Source: Mesorhizobium carmichaelinearum (GTDB taxonomy: Bacteria; Pseudomonadota; Alphaproteobacteria; Rhizobiales; Rhizobiaceae). From it: 37,806 bases of DNA. The stretch covers positions 1-37,806 of the forward strand of contig NZ_FZQR01000043.1 of NCBI RefSeq assembly GCF_900199455.1, in the 5' to 3' direction. The notes under the pieces were generated by a model. That model saw nothing but the letters and a program-made list of their open reading frames with translations. It ran no database searches and had not been told where the DNA came from. A program made the position numbers and the translations under genes. How positions within the stretch are numbered: the stretch's first letter is position 1; each line of letters begins with the position of its first letter. Positions 33,993-37,806 of this stretch are shown one piece after another.

Positions 33993-34719
33993 CTCCGATG
34001 GACGCAGCCTTCCGTTTTTAGGCAAATCGGCGGTGGTGACCGGCGGACAAGGCGTATTGGGAAAAGCTATCGCTGAGCGCCTGAAACGTGACGGCGCCAG
34101 GGTTGCCGTGTGGGACCAAGCCGAAGCGCCCTGGGCAGATTTGTCCCTTATCGTTGACGTGACAAGCGAGCAATTGGTGAAGGACGCGTCCGACAGGACT
34201 ATCGACGCCTTCGGCAGGCTGGACATTCTGGTTAACAATGCAGGAATACAAGGGCCGTTTACCGACGCGATTGTCTTGGATGTCGCCACTTGGCGCAAGG
34301 TCATTGATATCAACTTGACCGGCGTGTTTCTTTGCAGCCAGGCAGTTGTCCCGCGCATGATTGCTGCCGGTGGCGGTAGGATCATCAACGTCGCATCACT
34401 TCGTGGCAAGGAAGCGCCTATTAAGACCAGCGCCTACAACGCCTCGAAAGCTGGGGTCATTGCACTGACCAAGACAATGGGTCGAGAGCTTGCGACAACC
34501 GGTGTCCTAGTGAACTGCATCACGCCAACGGTCATCGACGGCGGCCTATCGGAAACCGCGACAGAAGAAGAACTGCGAGTTCTGCGTAGTCTAATACCCA
34601 TGCACCGGCTTTGCCGGCCCGACGAAGTTGCATCCATGGTCGCTTGGCTGGCCTCGGACGAGAGCAGCTTCTCAACTGGAGCGGTCTTTGACATTTCCGG
34701 CGGGAGAGCGAGTTACTGA
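33985..34719 (+). CDS. Short-chain dehydrogenase/reductase
   Basis: 244 residues. The cofactor motif is TGGQGVLG (19-26), then NNAG (84-87), catalytic Ser138 in NVASLRG and Tyr151/Lys155 in YNASKAG. An acidic residue after the second strand (AVWDQAE) suggests NAD. The length and layout resemble sugar-acid dehydrogenases such as 2-keto-3-deoxy-L-fuconate 4-dehydrogenase, but many SDRs look alike. It overlaps the deacetylase gene by eight bases and the acetyltransferase gene by one, so these three are tightly coupled. Possible role: oxidise the 2-keto-3-deoxy acid made by the UxaA-type enzyme. Confidence 0.9.
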   Translation: MNSSDGRSLPFLGKSAVVTGGQGVLGKAIAERLKRDGARVAVWDQAEAPWADLSLIVDVTSEQLVKDASDRTIDAFGRLDILVNNAGIQGPFTDAIVLDVATWRKVIDINLTGVFLCSQAVVPRMIAAGGGRIINVASLRGKEAPIKTSAYNASKAGVIALTKTMGRELATTGVLVNCITPTVIDGGLSETATEEELRVLRSLIPMHRLCRPDEVASMVAWLASDESSFSTGAVFDISGGRASY

Positions 34720-35270
34720 TGGAACTGCGTACGCAACGATTGCTGATGCGTGAATGGAAGGACGAAGACGTCGAACCATTTGCTCGGATGAATGACGACC
34801 CTAGGGTCGTGAAGTATGTCGCAAGACTCCCCGGCCGGAGCGCGATTGACGCATGGATAAATGCCCAACGGGATCATTTCCGAAAGCACGGATATGGCCT
34901 TTGGGCCCTAGAGGAAGTCGGTACCGTCGGACTTATCGGCTACTGCGGCCTTGTTAACGTTCCCTATCATGCGCATTTCACACCGGCGGTTGAGATCGCT
35001 TGGAGGCTGCATCCTGATTGCTGGGGGCGTGGATACGCGACCGAAGCCGCCGTCGCTGCGCTTGCCTTCGGTTTCCGAAATCTAGAATTGAAACAGATAG
35101 TCGCGAATGCCGCGGTGGATAATGTCGACTCGCGGCGGGTTATGGACCGCCTTGGGATGTCTCATGATCCAGAGGATGACTTCGACCATCCGCTCAAGTC
35201 GATCGCTGATCCCTTGCGACGCCAAGTTCTTTACAGGCTTACCTATCAAGATTGGGGTCGAAAACTTTAG
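34719..35270 (+). CDS. GNAT-family N-acetyltransferase, RimJ/RimL type
   Basis: 183 residues; the ATG shares its A with the SDR stop (TGATG), so translation is coupled. The acetyl-CoA motif is WRLHPDCWGRGYATEAAVAA near 91-110, followed by ELKQIVANAAVDNVDSRRVM and ending DRLGMSHDPED. RimJ/RimL relatives acetylate protein N-termini, amines or amino sugars. An acetyltransferase beside a deacetylase in one operon suggests that acetylation state of a substrate, intermediate or toxic amine is controlled. Last gene of the island; a strong hairpin follows 85 bases later. Confidence 0.9.
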   Translation: MELRTQRLLMREWKDEDVEPFARMNDDPRVVKYVARLPGRSAIDAWINAQRDHFRKHGYGLWALEEVGTVGLIGYCGLVNVPYHAHFTPAVEIAWRLHPDCWGRGYATEAAVAALAFGFRNLELKQIVANAAVDNVDSRRVMDRLGMSHDPEDDFDHPLKSIADPLRRQVLYRLTYQDWGRKL

Positions 35271-35355
35271 TGCCGCATTTCGACGCGGTGCTTGCTCGAA
35301 AAGCTGAACCGCCCGCCGCGGTCCGGTTGGCGCCCGACCGAGACCGATGCGTGGC

Positions 35356-35390
35356 GCGCCCTGCCGGTGGCCTCCCCACCGGCAGGGCGC
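35356..35390 (+). terminator. Strong hairpin ending the catabolic operon
   Basis: GCGCCCTGCCGGTGG (35356-35370) and CCACCGGCAGGGCGC (35376-35390) form a perfect 15-pair stem with a five-base loop, 85 bases past the last gene. No T tract follows on the plus strand. It probably blocks transcription into the mobile-element region. Confidence 0.65.
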
Positions 35391-36091
35391 CATCTCCAGC
35401 TGCCTTTCGCGTTTTGACGGAAGCGCGCCAAGATCAAAACCTGGAGGCGTCAATCCAGACGCGCGCGTCGGGGGCAAATCGCCACCAGGATCGTCTGGGC
35501 GGCAGCGTCCGACTTTTCCACAGGCTTCCGGTTAGCGACATCTAAGCCATTCTGACGCAATACTGTATCACCTCAGAACCAATGTAAATGTTCACCATTT
35601 GTGCTTTGAAAGTTGCATAATTGGCAGTGTGGTGTGACGTCCGGAATTATCTGTCCTCGTGAGGGCAAGAGCCCAGAATTATCTGTCGCCAGCCGGACTT
35701 CTAAGTGGATGATATCCCGCCGCTTTCGCCCGAAGAGGTTACCAATGCCCTTCGGACAACAGGTTACCAATGTGCTCCAACGACAATCAATTCCCGACTG
35801 GCCTTAAGGATATGTTTTGATTGAGTTTATTGCGGCTAAGATTGGGAACCTAAGGCCACCCAACACGCGCATTGGTAACCCCCAGCGACAGGTTTGGTAA
35901 CCCTCATCGAGCGAGCGGCGCTCACACCTCTCGGCGGAGCGCTATTGCAGCGCTTAATCTTCTTGCCGGGGGCTGACATTGATATTGCCTCCGGGAGGTG
36001 GTCTCGGACGATCTTCAAATAGCCTACACGTTCGCGATGTAGCATATCCCCACCTCAGGAATTGCCCCGCGTCGACGCCAGGTTGCTAGCT
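35391..36091. other. About 700-bp repeat-bearing stretch between the island and the transposase
   Basis: No confident gene. GGAATTATCTGTC (35643-35655) recurs as AGAATTATCTGTC (35675-35687), a 12-base direct repeat that resembles the ends of insertion sequences. Four copies of a second motif follow (35737-35902, listed separately). A short minus-strand frame (35836-36045) has MLHRERVGYLKIVRDHLPEA but no family I recognise. The left end of the transposon should lie somewhere in this stretch; its exact boundary cannot be fixed without a second copy. Confidence 0.5.
35737..35902. repeat. Four copies of GGTTACCAATG, two in each orientation
   Basis: GGTTACCAATG occurs at 35737-35747 and 35762-35772 (plus), then as exact inverse CATTGGTAACC at 35870-35880 and as a variant TTTGGTAACC at 35893-35902. 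Pairs are spaced 25 and about 22 bases, facing each other across about 100 bases. Such paired sites are typical of multi-site transposon ends or of a cooperative DNA-binding protein. They lie 190-355 bases before the transposase start. Confidence 0.7.
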
Positions 36092-37806
36092 ATGAGCGAG
36101 TGGCTGCCTACAGTTGAGTTTGCTGCGCTGGTCGGCATTGGGCGACAGGTGGCTCACCGCGCTCTTCGTTGGCGTCGCTGGCGAAAGAATCCGCTCGAAG
36201 TGCGGAAGGTCAATGGTCGGCGCGGCGGGAACGCCGGAGAGCAATATGAGGTGAATTCCACGTCCCTGCCGCTCGAATACCAGCACCGTTTAAAGGTCTC
36301 TCAAACCCTCGTTGAAAACCACTCGAAATCAATCACCGGCAGGACGGCAGAGCACACATGGTGGCTCGATTACCTGAGGCCTGCGCTTCAGTATCCAGTC
36401 AAATCGACTGCCCGCTCCGACGCCCTGGTCGAGCTAGCAGACAACCCAACGCGGAACTGGGAAGGCACGGCGGTCAGCTATTCCCTGCGGACGCTGCAGC
36501 GCCATGCCGCACGCTTTGACGAAGGCATGAAGGTTGGACGGCATGGTCGATCGGACAGGGGTAAGAAGCGTGTCGTCATAAGCCGGAGGTGGGACAAGCT
36601 GGTCCCGTTCGAAGCATCCACCAAGGCAAAAATCGCGGAGGACCTAAAGCAGGAAATCCGCGGCCTCCTCAAAGGCGGCATGTCGTGGGGCCACACCCTG
36701 CAAGAAGCCGAGAAGTTCCTGGTCGACGCGACTCGGGCCTGGGGCTTTCGTTCCGGCGATCCTAGCGTGCTGGAGCGCGCTTGTTCTATCCCAACCGACC
36801 TCGTCTCAGCGGAACTCCACTTCCGAAACGTCCACCGGTTTAAGCGCGACCATAAGGCTTATGATGATCGCCGGCCGCGCATCCGGCGCACCGTCGCCAG
36901 CATGCAGCCGATGGAGCTGGTGGTCGGCGATGTTCATCCTGTCGACATTCACCTCACTCGTCCTGACGGCACTGTCGCCACTGCTAGGCTGATCGGCTTC
37001 TTAGACTGGGCGACGCAGCGCCTCTGGATAGGGCTGATCTTTTTCGAAAAGCGCGGCGGCGTGCAAAACCGCGACGTGATCGAAGTCTTCGCGGCCATGA
37101 TCGAAGCGTGGGGCATGCCGCAGTCGCTCTATGTCGACAACGGCAAAGAATTCGGCTTCGCCGCCTTTCTGGACGATGCCATGCAGCTTACCGTGCCGGG
37201 CTTCCATGGCCCGTCCCGATCAACCCACGTCATCAATGCTTTGCCCTACAACGCCTCCGCAAAGCCGATTGAGCGTTTATTCGGCGACCTGGAGACGCGC
37301 TATTTCAGCACGGCGCGTGGCCACATCGGCGGCAACCGAATGAGCAAGAAGCAGGAGGCTATCGGCAGGACGGTGGCTCCGTTCGGCGCATTCGAAGATG
37401 TGGTGCCGTCCATAGAAGGCTTCGTGCGCACCTATAATCACACTGCGCAGGGCAAGAAGAGCGCGCTCAAAGGTCTCTCACCTGAAGCCACATTCCGAAA
37501 ACACCTTGAGGCCGGATGGGCGCCGACTGCGATGAGCCGCGATGAAGTGCGCGCGGCATGTGCGCGAACCGAAGAGCGGTCGGTTGTTCAGGGTGCGATA
37601 TCGGTCGGTGGCCGTCATTGGACATGCCCAGAATTGCAGGCTTACCAGTACGAGAAGATTTGGGTCCGTGTGCCGGCCTATCACACACCGGCCGAGTTGC
37701 TGCTGCTTGACCGCTATGGTGAACGAGTCGGCATAGCCTTTCCCGATGTCGAGTTCCATCCGCTCGACAAGCGCGGCGCAAAAGCATCAGCCGAACGCGC
37801 AAAGGT
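36092..37806 (+). mobile_element. Mu-type DDE transposase (runs off the window)
   Basis: 571 codons are open from ATG 36092 to the window edge. The N-terminus MSEWLPTVEFAALVGIGRQV is a MuA-like winged-helix DNA-binding domain. The DDE core follows: first Asp in VVGDVHPVDIHLT, second in LYVDNGKEFGFA, and Glu in SAKPIERLFGDLETRY. A Mu C-terminal beta-barrel-like part begins near AISVGGRHWTCPELQ. It should cut and join the ends of its element; an AAA ATPase partner may lie beyond the window. The sequence is intact as far as seen, unlike its relic at 11716-12030. The ribosome site is weak. Confidence 0.9.

Overview
This window looks like chromosome of an alphaproteobacterium of the Rhizobiales, most likely Mesorhizobium or a close relative. 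The basis is high-GC coding, a Usg-type gene (a family known almost only from alphaproteobacteria), a CIRCE-controlled groESL operon, an adhC-gfa formaldehyde pair, HisKA_2 sensor-kinase architecture and UgpC-type sugar ABC genes. The genus is inferred from these families, not from a database comparison.

Left part (1-12,060): the end of an unidentified gene; a usg gene broken by three frame changes; a small conserved-type protein with an RpoH-like promoter; groES-groEL behind CIRCE plus a small downstream gene; a Do/DegP-type protease remnant; a PAS/HisKA_2 kinase; a two-gene DNA-repair-type operon (YhaO-like nuclease, YhaN-like coiled-coil ATPase); and a ruined AbiE-type toxin-antitoxin locus whose operators survive. 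The locus ends in a decayed relic of a Mu-type transposase.

Middle (12,064-13,828): gfa and a class III alcohol dehydrogenase, the glutathione-dependent formaldehyde detoxification pair.

Right part (14,365-35,270): a catabolic and transport island of 18 genes. It has an IclR regulator, an acyl-CoA dehydrogenase with a KdsB-like cytidylyltransferase, a sugar-type ABC importer, an epimerase, a MocA-type oxidoreductase, a CrtI-type flavoprotein, two FAH-fold enzymes, an alpha/beta-barrel protein, a DapA-fold lyase, a CaiB-type CoA transferase, an altronate/galactarate-type dehydratase, an acetylpolyamine-amidohydrolase-type deacetylase, an SDR and a GNAT acetyltransferase. Five copies of one operator pattern, RGAAT-N4-TTC-N6-GAA (third half-site degenerate at one site), lie on the promoters of the iclR gene, the importer operon, the divergent ugpC/hydratase pair and the dapA-uxaA operon, and on one promoter reading toward adhC-gfa. 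This ties the genes into one regulon, probably under the local IclR protein. The substrate is not known to me. The UxaA-type dehydratase, SDR and FAH-type hydrolase fit a non-phosphorylative sugar-acid route ending in cleavage of a diketo acid, and the adhC-gfa link raises the possibility that formaldehyde is released.

Right end (35,271-37,806): a strong hairpin closes the island, followed by repeat-rich DNA and an intact but window-truncated Mu-type DDE transposase. It is homologous to the relic at 11.7-12.0 kb and in the same orientation, so related mobile elements bracket about 24 kb holding adhC-gfa and the island.
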